A stretch of 64,000 nucleotides of DNA from Acetobacterium paludosum (lineage in GTDB: Bacteria > Bacillota > Clostridia > Eubacteriales > Eubacteriaceae): the NCBI RefSeq assembly GCF_008086595.1, contig NZ_RXYA01000012.1:62001-126000 (forward strand). Direction: 5' to 3'. The translations under genes were made by a program, and so were the position numbers. The stretch's first letter is position 1; the number at the start of each line of letters is the position of its first letter. The notes beneath the pieces were generated by a model. That model was not told the DNA's origin, did no database searches, and saw nothing but the letters and a program-made list of their open reading frames with translations. Positions 18,080-27,922 of the stretch are shown one piece after another.

Positions 18080-19744
18080 ATGAAAAGTGATCAAGTAAAA
18101 AAGGGAGTAGAAACGACTCCGCAACGTTCATTATTTAAGGCCATGGGTTATATTGATGAAGAATTGGAACAACCACTGATTGGGGTTGTTAATTCATTCA
18201 ATGAAATCGTTCCCGGACATATCCATCTCAATACGATCACCAAAGCGGTTAAAGAAGGGGTCCGAATGGGCGGCGGAACGCCCATTGAATTTCCTTCAAT
18301 AGCGGTTTGTGACGGGATTGCCATGGGACATTCCGGAATGAAGTATTCTTTGGCTTCCCGAGAACTCATTGCGGATTCCATCGAAGTTATGGCGACGGCC
18401 CATGCTTTAGATGCGTTGGTGTTGATTCCTAATTGTGATAAAATAATTCCGGGAATGCTCATGGCAGCGGCACGGTTAAATATTCCGGCCGTTGTTGTCA
18501 GTGGCGGAGCCATGTTAACAGGCAAAGCATTTGGACAGAAAGACCAGGATTTGAATACGGCGTTTGAAGCGGTTGGCGCATTTAATGCCGGAAAAATTAA
18601 TGAAGCCGGATTAAAGTCGTTTGAAGATTCAGTTTGTCCCGGATGTGGTTCCTGTTCCGGCATGTTTACTGCCAACAGCATGAATTGCCTCACAGAAGTA
18701 TTGGGAATGGGACTGCCTGGAAATGGAACGATCCCAGCTGTTTTTGCAGAGCGGATTCGGCTGGCAAAAAAGGCCGGAATTCAGGTTATGGAGCTGTTGA
18801 AACGAGATATTAAACCGCGAGATATTTTAACGGAAGCCAATTTTAAAAACGCTTTGACCTGTGATATGGCGATGGGTGGTTCGACCAACAGTATTCTGCA
18901 TTTACCAGCGATTGCAAATGAAGCTGGAGTCATTATTGATTTACAGGAAGTGAATGAAATTTCTGCAAAAACGCCTCATTTATGCAAACTCGCGCCTTCT
19001 GGAGATCATCATATTGAAGATCTTTATTATGCCGGGGGAATTCAGGGGATGATGAAGACCCTGGCAGATGGGAATCTCATTGATGACACGCTCCTGACCG
19101 TGACGGGAAAAACCATCGCCGATAATCTTGTTGGCGTAACGGTTAAGAATCCGAATGTCATTCATCCTTTGGATAATCCTTACAGTAAAACAGGTGGATT
19201 AGCTGTATTATTTGGCAATATGGCACCTGATGGCTGCGTGGTGAAACAGGCAGCGGTTGCACCGGAAATGCTTACCCACGAAGGTCCGGCAAGAGTTTAT
19301 AATTCAGAAGAGGATGCAACGACCGCGATTCGCGGCGGAAAAATCAAGAAGGGCGACGTCATCGTCATCCGTTATGAAGGTCCTAAGGGCGGTCCGGGAA
19401 TGCGCGAAATGTTATTTCCGACATCCGCCATTGCCGGAATGGGTTTAGATAAAGATGTGGCATTGATTACCGACGGTCGATTCTCTGGTGCTACCCGAGG
19501 TGCCAGTATTGGACATGTCTCTCCGGAAGCCGCCGCCGGCGGGGTCATCGGTCTTATTGAAGAAGGTGATCGCATCAGCATTGATATACCGGGCCGTTCG
19601 ATTAAATTGAATGTGAGTGATGAAGTCCTGGCTAAACGTAAAGCCGCCTGGATACCGCTTGAACCAAAGATTAAAACTGGTTATCTGGCACGTTACGGGA
19701 AACTGGTAACCTCGGCATCAACAGGCGCGGTATTTGAAAAATAA
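18080..19744 (+). CDS. ilvD: Dihydroxy-acid dehydratase
   Basis: Dehydrates the dihydroxy acids made by IlvC to 2-ketoisovalerate and 2-keto-3-methylvalerate. The 554-residue iron-sulfur enzyme has cluster cysteines in NCDKIIPGM and [17 protein letters not shown] plus a Cys in [13 protein letters not shown], and the C-terminal [20 protein letters not shown] signature. GAAAGGA precedes the ATG. It is followed after 46 bases by ilvB, so the two probably form a transcription unit controlled by the structured leader before ilvD. Confidence 0.97.
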   Translation: MKSDQVKKGVETTPQRSLFKAMGYIDEELEQPLIGVVNSFNEIVPGHIHLNTITKAVKEGVRMGGGTPIEFPSIAVCDGIAMGHSGMKYSLASRELIADSIEVMATAHALDALVLIPNCDKIIPGMLMAAARLNIPAVVVSGGAMLTGKAFGQKDQDLNTAFEAVGAFNAGKINEAGLKSFEDSVCPGCGSCSGMFTANSMNCLTEVLGMGLPGNGTIPAVFAERIRLAKKAGIQVMELLKRDIKPRDILTEANFKNALTCDMAMGGSTNSILHLPAIANEAGVIIDLQEVNEISAKTPHLCKLAPSGDHHIEDLYYAGGIQGMMKTLADGNLIDDTLLTVTGKTIADNLVGVTVKNPNVIHPLDNPYSKTGGLAVLFGNMAPDGCVVKQAAVAPEMLTHEGPARVYNSEEDATTAIRGGKIKKGDVIVIRYEGPKGGPGMREMLFPTSAIAGMGLDKDVALITDGRFSGATRGASIGHVSPEAAAGGVIGLIEEGDRISIDIPGRSIKLNVSDEVLAKRKAAWIPLEPKIKTGYLARYGKLVTSASTGAVFEK

Positions 19745-19790
19745 ATAAGACCAAATTATAAATGAATGTTATTAGGAAGGAAGTGAAAAT

Positions 19791-21452
19791 TTGGAAGAGA
19801 AAAATTTGTTAATGGGATCAGAAATTACCGTTCGTTGTTTGGAAGAACAAGGGATAAAGCATGTCTTTTCATTTCCTGGTGGGGTTGTTATTCCCTTGTT
19901 TGATGCCTTTTACCGAATGGATCATAATATTACTGAAATTGGCCCCTGTCATGAACAAAATGGGGTCCATGCAGCGGATGGCTATGCCAGAACCAGTGAC
20001 ACGGTGGGGGTTGCGATTACAACCTCCGGACCGGGGGCAACAAATGCTGTGACCGGTATTGCCAATGCCTATATGGATTCCGTGCCGTTGGTTGTTATTA
20101 CCGGACAGGTGGCAACTCCGCTTCTGGGTAAGGACTCTTTTCAGGAAATCGATATTACCAGTGTCACGATGCAGATTACCAAGCATAATTATTTGGTCAC
20201 TAATGTTGCAGATTTAGCGGAAACCATTCGGGAAGCATTTGTGATTGCCCAATCCGGACGGCCAGGTCCGGTTGTTATTGATATCCCCAAAGATATATTC
20301 ACGTCAAAAACCGAATATGAATGGAAAGACATTCCGAAACTGAAACCGGTGTATCCTGAAATTGATCAGTCCAAAATTGAAGAAGCAATTGCGGCCATCA
20401 ATGCGGCTAAAAACCCCATGATTTATACGGGTGGGGGCGTTTTAAAATCAAAAGCGCATCAAGAGCTGTTGGCTTTTGCTGAAAAATCCGGGATACCGGT
20501 TGCAAATTCACTGATGGGGTTAGGCGGTATTCCCAGAGATCATCATCTGTCACTGGGGATGGTTGGCATGCATGGTTTTCAGGAAACCAATATGGCGGTA
20601 ATCAATTCGGATTTGCTGATTGGTATTGGCGCCCGGTTTAGTGATCGTGTAACTGGAAACTGCGAGGCTTTTGTAAGAAATAAAAAATTGATCCACATTG
20701 ATGTAGATCCAACGGAATTTGCAAAAAATGTGAAAACAGACATTGCCATTCATGGAAATATTAAAGATGTTCTGCCCTTGATTACCAAAGGAATAGCGAA
20801 AAAGACCTATCCGGAATGGTATGAAAAAATTAAGAGTTGGGCGATTCCGTATTGTCCAAAGGACAATTATAATCCTAAAAGTATTATTAATGCCATTAAT
20901 GCTGCTTATCCGGAGGCCTTTGTGGTTACTGAAGTTGGTCAACATCAAATGTGGGTGGGCCAATATTGGAACGTCAAACGTCCGGCTCAGCTTGTTACCT
21001 CTGGTGGTCTAGGCACCATGGGCTTTGGTCTGGGTGCCTCCATCGGCGTTCAGCTGGCAAATCCTGACAGCGATGTCATTTTGATTGCCGGAGATGGCAG
21101 TTTTCGCATGAACTGTCAGGAATTGATCACCGTGAGCAAGTATCAAATCCCCCTAAAAATCTTCCTTTTTGACAATGAAGCTTTGGGGATGGTTCGCCAG
21201 TGGCAAAAGTTGTTTAATGAAAAACGCTATGCACAAACGGATATTGTTCAATGTACCGATTATTTGATGTTGGCGGCTGCCAGTGGCATACCTGGATATA
21301 AGGTAACCAACTTGGAAGAACTGAAAAATGTTCTGACAATAATTAAAGATAAAGAAGGCCCATTATTGGTTCATATTAAAATTTCCAATGAAGAAGGCGT
21401 TTATCCGATTGTTCCGGCCGGATGTGCCATTGATGAAATATATTACGAATAG
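19791..21452 (+). CDS. ilvB: Acetolactate synthase, large (catalytic) subunit
   Basis: TPP- and FAD-dependent acetohydroxyacid synthase that makes 2-acetolactate or 2-aceto-2-hydroxybutyrate, the first common branched-chain step. At 553 residues it has full length: catalytic Glu in GPCHEQNGVHAADGYAR, GPGATNAVTGIANAYMDSVP, and the TPP-binding GDGSFRMNCQELITVSKY with Asn in LFDNEALGMVRQW. It starts with TTG behind AAGGAAGTG. No regulatory subunit (ilvN) gene follows; a terminator comes directly after. Catabolic AlsS is an alternative, but the placement at the end of the ilv/leu block supports the anabolic enzyme. Confidence 0.94.
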   Translation: MEEKNLLMGSEITVRCLEEQGIKHVFSFPGGVVIPLFDAFYRMDHNITEIGPCHEQNGVHAADGYARTSDTVGVAITTSGPGATNAVTGIANAYMDSVPLVVITGQVATPLLGKDSFQEIDITSVTMQITKHNYLVTNVADLAETIREAFVIAQSGRPGPVVIDIPKDIFTSKTEYEWKDIPKLKPVYPEIDQSKIEEAIAAINAAKNPMIYTGGGVLKSKAHQELLAFAEKSGIPVANSLMGLGGIPRDHHLSLGMVGMHGFQETNMAVINSDLLIGIGARFSDRVTGNCEAFVRNKKLIHIDVDPTEFAKNVKTDIAIHGNIKDVLPLITKGIAKKTYPEWYEKIKSWAIPYCPKDNYNPKSIINAINAAYPEAFVVTEVGQHQMWVGQYWNVKRPAQLVTSGGLGTMGFGLGASIGVQLANPDSDVILIAGDGSFRMNCQELITVSKYQIPLKIFLFDNEALGMVRQWQKLFNEKRYAQTDIVQCTDYLMLAAASGIPGYKVTNLEELKNVLTIIKDKEGPLLVHIKISNEEGVYPIVPAGCAIDEIYYE

Positions 21453-21460
21453 TTAAATTA

Positions 21461-21494
21461 AAAAGACAAACCTGAATTTGGGGGTTTGTCTTTT
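21461..21494 (+). terminator. Intrinsic terminator after ilvB
   Basis: Perfect 12-bp stem AAAAGACAAACC / GGTTTGTCTTTT followed by more T. It closes the ilvD-ilvB unit. Confidence 0.88.
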
Positions 21495-21547
21495 ATTTTT
21501 GCGGCAGTCCGGGGAGGCTTTTATTAAAGTATCCTTAAACCATTCCA

Positions 21548-21576
21548 TTGATTATAATAAATGGAAAAGATATAAT
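21548..21576 (+). promoter_or_regulatory. Candidate sigma-A promoter of the ClC gene
   Basis: TTGATT, 17-base spacer, TATAAT; ends 29 bases before the GTG start. Confidence 0.65.
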
Positions 21577-21605
21577 ATATTTAATACTAAAAACGGGAGG
21601 TTGCT

Positions 21606-22835
21606 GTGGGGATTAAACTAAAAAAGATATTAATTATGAGTTTCTTTGTAGCTTTATTGGGCGGCGTTGTCGGCGGAGTCACATGGATATTGCTGTATAT
21701 TATGGATCTGGGTATTGGCTTTGTCTGGGATTTTGTACCAAGTCATGTAAATTTTACCCTTTATCCGGTTGTTATTTGTGCCCTCGGCGGGGCGCTCATC
21801 GGCATCTGGTCAAAGCGATTTGGACCGTATCCTCATGAAATGAGTGAAATTATGGTTGAGGTTAAAAAAGGCAATAAAGTACCATATAATAATATTCCGG
21901 TTGTGGCAGTTGCCGCCTTATTACCTTTGATTTTTGGAGGAAGTATTGGACCCGAAGCCGGGCTGACCGGTGTGATTGTGGGTTTATGTTTTTGGTTTTC
22001 AGATCGATTTGAATTTATCTTTTCTGAGGTTGAAGAGCTGGCTCAAATTGGGATGGCGGCTACCGTTGGAGTCATATTTGGTTCCCCTTTATTTGCTTTT
22101 GCGAATCAGATTGAGGACGAAACCAAACCCACTGTGATTCCCAAAAACACAAAAATATTCATGTATTTTGTTGGGATCCTCGGGGGCTTTGGAGCTTTAA
22201 ATCTACTGACTGGTATCTTTGGAGGGGGCATGGGCTTAGGGCGCTTTCCGGCCATTGAGAGCGTATCTGGAGGTGAGTGGCTGGCGGCCATTCCTTTGGC
22301 GTTGATTGGTGTGATTGCCGGAATGCTCTATTTTGTTTTCCAACGGGTTATGAAAGTAATCGTGAGGCCTTTAAATAAATATATCATCCTAAAAACCATC
22401 CTGGGAGGAATGATTCTTGGCGGAGTGGGGATATTTCTGCCATATACCATGTTTGCCGGTGAACAGCAAATGACCGTTGTGATGAACTCATGGCAGAGTA
22501 TCGGTTTTGGCGTGCTGCTCCTGACTGGCGCAGTGAAATTATTAATGGGAAACATTTGTGCTGAAATGGGCTGGCGCGGTGGTAATATCTTTCCAACAAT
22601 TTTTTCAGGGGTTGCCATAGGTTATGCCTGTGCCTTTGTGATTCCAATTGATCCTGTTTTTTGTGTGGCAGTTGTGACAGCCGCGTTAACAGCTACGATT
22701 ATGCGAAAGCCGATGGCAGTTATCTTCCTGCTGCTTATTTGTTTCCCGATTAACGGAATTATTCCAATGACGATCGGTGCTGTTATCGGGGCAGCTATTC
22801 CCTTGCCAAAATGGAGAGAAATGGGAAAAGCGTAA
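21606..22835 (+). CDS. ClC-family chloride channel/antiporter
   Basis: A 409-residue polytopic membrane protein of the ClC family, which moves chloride or other halides, often in exchange for protons. The selectivity motifs are recognisable: GGSIGPEAGLTG (GxxGPE variant) near residue 118 and GGNIFPTIFSGVAIGYA (GG-F-P) near residue 325. The start is GTG behind GGGAGG. Whether it is a channel or an exchanger cannot be told; the usual proton-glutamate position in the EAGL segment is a candidate. The gene ends 8 bases from the converging MFS gene. Confidence 0.87.
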   Translation: MGIKLKKILIMSFFVALLGGVVGGVTWILLYIMDLGIGFVWDFVPSHVNFTLYPVVICALGGALIGIWSKRFGPYPHEMSEIMVEVKKGNKVPYNNIPVVAVAALLPLIFGGSIGPEAGLTGVIVGLCFWFSDRFEFIFSEVEELAQIGMAATVGVIFGSPLFAFANQIEDETKPTVIPKNTKIFMYFVGILGGFGALNLLTGIFGGGMGLGRFPAIESVSGGEWLAAIPLALIGVIAGMLYFVFQRVMKVIVRPLNKYIILKTILGGMILGGVGIFLPYTMFAGEQQMTVVMNSWQSIGFGVLLLTGAVKLLMGNICAEMGWRGGNIFPTIFSGVAIGYACAFVIPIDPVFCVAVVTAALTATIMRKPMAVIFLLLICFPINGIIPMTIGAVIGAAIPLPKWREMGKA

Positions 22836-22843
22836 AATTCAGT

Positions 22844-24088
22844 TTACCGATTCTTTTCGGTTGCCAGCGACTTGTTTTTAATAATTGAAAAACCGCATAA
22901 GGTCGTCAGAATTCCGGTAATAATGAGCAAAAATTCAATGGGAATATAATCAGCCATGGGGCCGAAGATAAGCATACCCAGAGGGAGTGCCGTGGTACCA
23001 ATCAGTTGTAAAATGCTGAAAATACGTCCTTGAATATCAGCATCAACCTGTTCCTGCAACAGTACGGTAGTTGGTACTGAGAAAAACGGAATTGCTAAAC
23101 CAGATGCAAAAATAAACAGTAAATAGAGAATAAAATTTGGAGCTAATCCCATGGCCGCAATTGCGAGACCGAAGACGAAAGATCCGACCGAAATAGTCTT
23201 GATTCGACGGTTATAACCGCCCCAGATGGTGATGATGATTCCGCCAAACATCGTGCCGCCACTGAAAAAAACTTCATTGAGGGTTAAACGCCATATCTCA
23301 CCGCCGTAAAGACGGGTAATGAGAAGCGGTGTTAAAAAAGCCGCCGGGGTGATGAAAAACATGATTAGGGCATAGTAAATAAAAAGAGTCTTAATAAATC
23401 GATCATGATGAATGAAATTCAGCCCTTCTTTTAAATCAGACAGGACTGAGGCTACCCTTTTTTCCAAAGCTTTGGAATGAATGGGAATGGGAATGAAGAA
23501 TAGAATTCCCACGGCGATCATTGCAGTGATGATATCAATCAGAAAAGTATATTCAAGGGGAAAAACAGTAAGTAAACCGCCACTAATGGCAGGAGCGACA
23601 ATAAAGGTTAGGGATTGAATGCTGCCATTGATCCCATTGATTTTCATCAATTTATTTTCTGGAACGAGTTGAGGAATCAGTGCATTAACGGCTGGGGCTT
23701 GAATTCCGGCCCCAAATGAGCGAATGCCCGAAACTAAAAAAAGCAGCCAGAGCTCCTGATAACCCATAAAAAAAAGAATTGCCAGAACGAGTGTTGCCAG
23801 GGAAATGAGGGCATCGGCCAGGATTATCAAGTATTTTCGATGATAGCGGTCAGCCCAGACGCCGGCAAAAAGAGACACTAAAATTTGCGGGAGAAAACTG
23901 CACAGGGTAGAAATAGTCATCATAAAACCGGAAGCAGTCGTTAGCGTTACATACCAAATAATGGCATAGGCTACGATAGAAGAGCCAAACAGGGAAATGG
24001 TTTGACTGGTAAGAAAAAGGATGATTTGACGAAGGCTATGTGAATTATTACGATTAATAGGGGGATCATTATTGAGTGCTGTCATCAT
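22844..24088 (-). CDS. MFS transporter, drug/macrolide efflux type
   Basis: A 414-residue major facilitator with about 12 membrane segments, resembling the MFS_3/Mef-type efflux group. Family motifs include SLFGSSIVAYAIIWYVT in helix 1, VWADRYHRKYLIILAD (the GxxxDRxxRK loop 2-3 motif) and SGIRSFGAGIQAPAVNALIPQLVPENKLMKINGI, highly typical of this group. AAGGAG lies just before tandem ATGs at 24088 and 24085. Substrate is unknown; there is no neighbouring regulator. Confidence 0.85.
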   Translation of the reverse strand: MMTALNNDPPINRNNSHSLRQIILFLTSQTISLFGSSIVAYAIIWYVTLTTASGFMMTISTLCSFLPQILVSLFAGVWADRYHRKYLIILADALISLATLVLAILFFMGYQELWLLFLVSGIRSFGAGIQAPAVNALIPQLVPENKLMKINGINGSIQSLTFIVAPAISGGLLTVFPLEYTFLIDIITAMIAVGILFFIPIPIHSKALEKRVASVLSDLKEGLNFIHHDRFIKTLFIYYALIMFFITPAAFLTPLLITRLYGGEIWRLTLNEVFFSGGTMFGGIIITIWGGYNRRIKTISVGSFVFGLAIAAMGLAPNFILYLLFIFASGLAIPFFSVPTTVLLQEQVDADIQGRIFSILQLIGTTALPLGMLIFGPMADYIPIEFLLIITGILTTLCGFSIIKNKSLATEKNR

Positions 24089-24154
24089 AACTCCTTTTTT
24101 GAGATAGTATGATTATGTTTCCGAAGATTCTACCGTAATTTAAAAGAATGTAAA

Positions 24155-24185
24155 ATAAAAAAACCCAAGTTCTACCTAGGGTTAT
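24155..24185 (-). terminator. Intrinsic terminator after the HD-GYP gene (reverse strand)
   Basis: On the reverse strand AACCC / GGGTT with a loop of about 12 bases, then a run of T. It lies just past the HD-GYP stop at 24207. Confidence 0.7.
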
Positions 24186-24206
24186 TGAAACAATTTAGTA
24201 TTTTTT

Positions 24207-25280
24207 CTATATTTCAATCACTTTGGTGATGGTCACATTAAGAAAATGTTTATCTGCTAAATTTATATCATACATCTCAACATCTTGATTTCCATTTTTA
24301 TAAATCCTGATTTTAGGTCTCATACAGTAGTTTTCATAATTTTCGGTGACAATACCGGATAAACCATTGCTCAATTCCACACAAGTTCCGGTCGGATAGG
24401 GGGCGATTTTTTTAATGAAAATATTGACCAGCTCTGGATCAAAAAGAATTTCGGAATTTCCCATAATGTACTCGATCACTTCCGAAGGTATAATTGCTTT
24501 TCGGTAGGATCGGTCGGAAGTCATCGCATCATAAACATCTGCAATGGCGATGATGCGGCCAAACAATGAAATATTTTCGCCCATTTTACTGTTTGGATAG
24601 CCGCCGCCTTCATATTTTTCATGATGTTCAAGAATTCCCAGTTTGGAAGACTGATTCATATTGAATTCTTTTTTTATATAGTCATAACCATACTGACTGT
24701 GTTTTTTAATCTCACCAAACTCATTATTGGTTAGTGCACCGTTTTTGAGTAGAATCTCTTTATTAACAAATATTTTCCCGATATCGTGCAATATGGCACC
24801 AATACCAAGATCACTCAATACTTGTTTTTTCAAACCCATGGATACACCCAGTACAATTGATAGAACGGCAACGTTGACGGAATGAAAATAAGTATAGTCA
24901 TCAAAAACTTTTAAATCGATCATGTTAACCATGGTACTTTTATTATTCAAAATTTCGTCAACAATGGTTTCAATTTGATTTTGCATTTCGGTGAAGCTCT
25001 GCTTTGTTATTGTAGTTGTATTTTCAGCACAAATGAATACATCTTTAACACAACTAACAGTATGAGCCTTAATACGATCATCGATAATATTTGCAATTTC
25101 TAAATCTCTTGATACAGCATCCTCAACATAAATACCATTATAATTAAGATTTCCGATTCTACGGATATATTCTTGTGTCAGGACAACGTCTTGTGCCAGT
25201 ACCAGTTCTCCGTTTTTACCCCAAAGGTTATTACCCAGGGTCATTCCTTCTCGCAAGCAAGATGTCGGTACAAATCTCAT
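24207..25280 (-). CDS. HD-GYP domain protein, probable c-di-GMP phosphodiesterase
   Basis: A 357-residue cytosolic protein. The N-terminal 100 residues form a small domain common in HD-GYP proteins; the HD-GYP domain (about 125-300) has HSVNVAVLS, the ILHDIGKIFVNKEIL metal motif, and HHEKYEGGGYP, where the GYP signature is intact, so c-di-GMP hydrolysis to GMP is likely. IADVYDAMTSDRSYR is also typical. It follows motA-motB on the same strand with an 88-base gap, which links it to flagellar output, a classic target of c-di-GMP. The direct target is not visible. Confidence 0.88.
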   Translation of the reverse strand: MRFVPTSCLREGMTLGNNLWGKNGELVLAQDVVLTQEYIRRIGNLNYNGIYVEDAVSRDLEIANIIDDRIKAHTVSCVKDVFICAENTTTITKQSFTEMQNQIETIVDEILNNKSTMVNMIDLKVFDDYTYFHSVNVAVLSIVLGVSMGLKKQVLSDLGIGAILHDIGKIFVNKEILLKNGALTNNEFGEIKKHSQYGYDYIKKEFNMNQSSKLGILEHHEKYEGGGYPNSKMGENISLFGRIIAIADVYDAMTSDRSYRKAIIPSEVIEYIMGNSEILFDPELVNIFIKKIAPYPTGTCVELSNGLSGIVTENYENYCMRPKIRIYKNGNQDVEMYDINLADKHFLNVTITKVIEI

Positions 25281-25368
25281 AAAGTGGGCCTCTCTTTCAA
25301 TTTACAATAGTATAGGTATAATGAAGTCTGTGTTTACATTTCAGGGGAAAATATAGTCAGTGTGATAA

Positions 25369-26124
25369 CTAATGAACTGCTTCAGTGGCATTAAAATCTG
25401 TTCTTAAGATGACAATATCAACTCTTCTGTTTTTAGATCGTCCGTCTTCGGTATCATTTGTCGCCACCGGTCGATATTCCCCGTAGCCGATGGCACTGAT
25501 CTTTTCTGAAGGGAAACCGGAATTTGTTACAATTAGATCTAGAACTTTCGAAGCACGCATGACAGAAAGATCCCAATTATTGCTGTAGATGCTATTTTGT
25601 ATAGGTACATTATCAGTATAACCTTCGATTCGGACATAATTGTTCACCGTTTTCAAAATTCCTCCAAGATCGGTTAAAATATTCACCGTTTCAGGTTTTA
25701 TCGCTGTGCTTCCGGAATCAAACAGGACATAATCTTTAAAGGTAATCCAGACACCGATATCACCCATGTTTACGGTAACCTGATTTTGAAGACCTTTTTC
25801 GGTGATTAACGTGTTTACTAAATTAACAATATTTTGAAGATCTTCTTCTACTGTATTTCCTTGATCAGCAGTTGAGTCGTTCGCAGTTGTCGTAATGCCG
25901 GCAAGCATTTCCTCAGGACTGCCTTGTTGTGCGCCGGCAATACTCTGTTGATCACCAGCCAGGGCAGAATTGAGTGATTTTGCCAATGCTTCATATTTTT
26001 GTTGGTCGACATTACTCATGGAATACAGAAGTACAAAAAAAACAAAGAGTAATGTAATAAAATCCAGGTAAGAGAGCATCCATCGCTCACTGTTGTCTTT
26101 TTCCGGTTCTTCTTGGTGTTTCAT
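25369..26124 (-). CDS. motB: Flagellar motor stator protein MotB
   Basis: MotB anchors the proton- or sodium-driven stator to peptidoglycan. The 251-residue protein has one N-terminal membrane helix (about 17-38) with the essential Asp at the start (SYLDFITLLFVFFVLLYS), a flexible plug/linker rich in Ser, Gln and Thr (50-95), and a C-terminal OmpA-like peptidoglycan domain with EGYTDNVPI and SKNRRVDIVI. It begins 19 bases after the motA stop. Ion choice, H+ or Na+, cannot be decided from sequence by eye. Confidence 0.95.
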   Translation of the reverse strand: MKHQEEPEKDNSERWMLSYLDFITLLFVFFVLLYSMSNVDQQKYEALAKSLNSALAGDQQSIAGAQQGSPEEMLAGITTTANDSTADQGNTVEEDLQNIVNLVNTLITEKGLQNQVTVNMGDIGVWITFKDYVLFDSGSTAIKPETVNILTDLGGILKTVNNYVRIEGYTDNVPIQNSIYSNNWDLSVMRASKVLDLIVTNSGFPSEKISAIGYGEYRPVATNDTEDGRSKNRRVDIVILRTDFNATEAVH

Positions 26125-26143
26125 TGATTAGCTCAAACTCCTT

Positions 26144-26974
26144 TTATTTACCTTTTTTCTTTGATTTACCTGAAGATTTTTTTGCGTCTTTAGAGTCTTC
26201 GCCGCCGGCTTTTGCTAAATCTTCTTTGGATAGATATCCCTTAAGTTTGTCTTCAATAAAATTAGGATTTGCACCTTCCTGGAGAAGAATTAAACCTTCG
26301 ATGATCATTGAATTACGAACGATTTCTTCTTTGCTTTTCATTTTAAGAGTACTTGCAATAGGAAGCCAAATAAGGTTTGCCGTTGCAATACCATATAGAG
26401 TGCAGATAAAGGCTACCGCAATAGATTCGCCTAACCCATCCGGGTTAGAAGACATTTGACCCAATACATTGATCAGACCCATAACCGTTCCGATGATACC
26501 CATGGTAGGCGCATAACCGCCGGCGGCTTCAAAAATTGCCGCCCCAGCTTTATGCCGGTGCGACATCATTTCAAGATCTGATTCCAGTGCTTCCCTTGTT
26601 TTCACCGGATCGAGACCATCAAGAATAAATTCTAGTCCGCGTTTGGTAAAAGGGTCAATATCGGTTTGATCAACAATTTCCTTTTCAAGACTTAAAATCC
26701 CTTTTGTTCTCGCCGTTTTTGACATGGCCTTAATTTGTTCAATTAAAGACAGCAGATCATTCTTATCATTTTTAATGAGAACTTTAAATAGTTTGGGAAC
26801 GTGTTTTATGTCGGACAAAGGGAAAGACATAACAGTAGCGCCAATCGTTCCGAGGATTACAATCATAAATCCGGTTGGTGATAGTAAAGATACAATGCTT
26901 CCACCTTCAATAAGAAATGCAGCGATAATGGATGCCCAGGAAAATACAAAAGCAATTATATAACCAATGTTCAA
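26144..26974 (-). CDS. motA: Flagellar motor stator protein MotA
   Basis: MotA forms the ion channel with MotB and pushes on FliG. Four membrane segments are visible (about 3-22, 27-48, 140-165, 175-200), with the cytoplasmic loop carrying GLEFILDGLDP and the TMGIIGTVMGLI helix 3 motif. The C-terminal tail is very lysine-rich (KKSSGKSKKKGK). Start chosen as TTG at 26974: AAAGGAGG lies eight bases upstream on that strand and the first helix then begins normally. The frame extends to another TTG at 27007, which lacks an SD. Confidence 0.94.
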   Translation of the reverse strand: MNIGYIIAFVFSWASIIAAFLIEGGSIVSLLSPTGFMIVILGTIGATVMSFPLSDIKHVPKLFKVLIKNDKNDLLSLIEQIKAMSKTARTKGILSLEKEIVDQTDIDPFTKRGLEFILDGLDPVKTREALESDLEMMSHRHKAGAAIFEAAGGYAPTMGIIGTVMGLINVLGQMSSNPDGLGESIAVAFICTLYGIATANLIWLPIASTLKMKSKEEIVRNSMIIEGLILLQEGANPNFIEDKLKGYLSKEDLAKAGGEDSKDAKKSSGKSKKKGK

Positions 26975-27007
26975 AAACTGATCCTCCTTTAAATTTAACA
27001 AAGACAA

Positions 27008-27620
27008 TGCATTATGGTCTATAAAAGATTAAGACCAGTTAATTTATTTCTTGTTTAACATATTAATCTTCGTCAAATTTGTTTTTTTCTTTAGTGGAAA
27101 GTAAATAATATTCAGATGAAAAAGGAACAGTTAATTAATTAAATACGATAAAAAAACAGTAATTCCATTGGTTCAAAATCGCCACTAAATATGTGCAAAA
27201 GGGAAAGTGGAAAAGTAAAATAACTGCTTTAAACAGTCTGAAATTTTATCAATACTATCAGTTCTCATAATAATCAAAAGCATGGACATTTTCAACGAAC
27301 ATTTACTGGCAAAAAAATAAAAAGCACTGAAAGGATTGGTTTTTATTTTGTCAATAAATTAATATTCAATTAGTATGATTTTAGCAAATAATATGCCTAA
27401 CGTCAAGGAAGAAGAGAATTTAGAAACAAATTAAGGAATAGCTTATATTCATGCTTGTAAGGAGGATAAAAATATTGTTTAAGTTAAAAAATACAGGGTA
27501 AATAAAAGTGCATATAAATAGTCATAGATTGAAAGAAGATAAATATAATAAGCAATAATTTATCTGAATTTGAAAAAGCAACTAAGATAAATTATTTATC
27601 ATGACATTTTTGTTGAACTG
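27008..27620 (+). other. Long AT-rich intergenic region between divergent motA and the hydrogenase operon
   Basis: About 610 bases without a credible gene, between divergent units. One detail: AAGGAGG at 27459-27465 followed nine bases later by TTG (27475) opens an 8-codon frame, MFKLKNTG, that stops at 27501. It may be a leader peptide, a decayed gene start or chance. No strong hairpin with a U-run was found. Presumably it holds the motA promoter on the reverse strand, but I could not assign a convincing sigma-D or sigma-A site. Confidence 0.4.
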
Positions 27621-27649
27621 TTGACAGTCGATTTTTCTGATGATAATAT
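27621..27649 (+). promoter_or_regulatory. Sigma-A promoter of the sensory hydrogenase operon
   Basis: TTGACA, 17-base spacer, TAATAT, 34 bases before the ATG at 27683. Confidence 0.8.
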
Positions 27650-27682
27650 GAAGTAATTAGATTTTTGGAAGAGGAACGTGAG

Positions 27683-27922
27683 ATGAAAACAATAAGAGTT
27701 TGTGTTGGCAGTGCTTGTCATGTAAATGGATCTTATAAGGTGGTACAGGCATTCAATCGACTGATTGACGAGCGGGGCCTAAAAGAAGAAATTGAACTGG
27801 TTGGTTCCTTTTGTATGGGTCATTGTGCTGAAGGTGTTTCGGTTGAATATCGTGATGTTATTTATGCTGTTTCAATGAAGAATGTTGAAAAAATATTTAA
27901 TCAGATAATGGGAGAGAATTAA
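27683..27922 (+). CDS. Thioredoxin-like [2Fe-2S] ferredoxin (NuoE/HydC-like)
   Basis: A 79-residue small iron-sulfur protein of the thioredoxin-like ferredoxin family, related to the cluster domain of NuoE and of hydrogenase HydC subunits. Four cysteines in the family pattern, Cys7 and Cys12 (C-x4-C) with Cys44 and Cys48 (C-x3-C), should hold one [2Fe-2S] cluster. The frame is open from a TTG at 27665, but AGAGGAA and the conserved start favour ATG at 27683. It is the first gene of a three-gene operon with the hydrogenase-like sensor and the phosphatase, so it probably carries electrons to or from the sensor. Confidence 0.9.
   Translation: MKTIRVCVGSACHVNGSYKVVQAFNRLIDERGLKEEIELVGSFCMGHCAEGVSVEYRDVIYAVSMKNVEKIFNQIMGEN

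Noticed and set aside
18148..18693. 181-residue reverse ORF inside ilvD
   Set aside because: A shadow of the ilvD coding strand: low-complexity Pro/Ala/Ser content, no SD, no recognisable motif.
21500..21605. Fluoride riboswitch before the ClC gene
   Set aside because: The crcB-motif conserved sequences are absent; only a promoter-like element and a small CCATT/AATGG pairing are visible.
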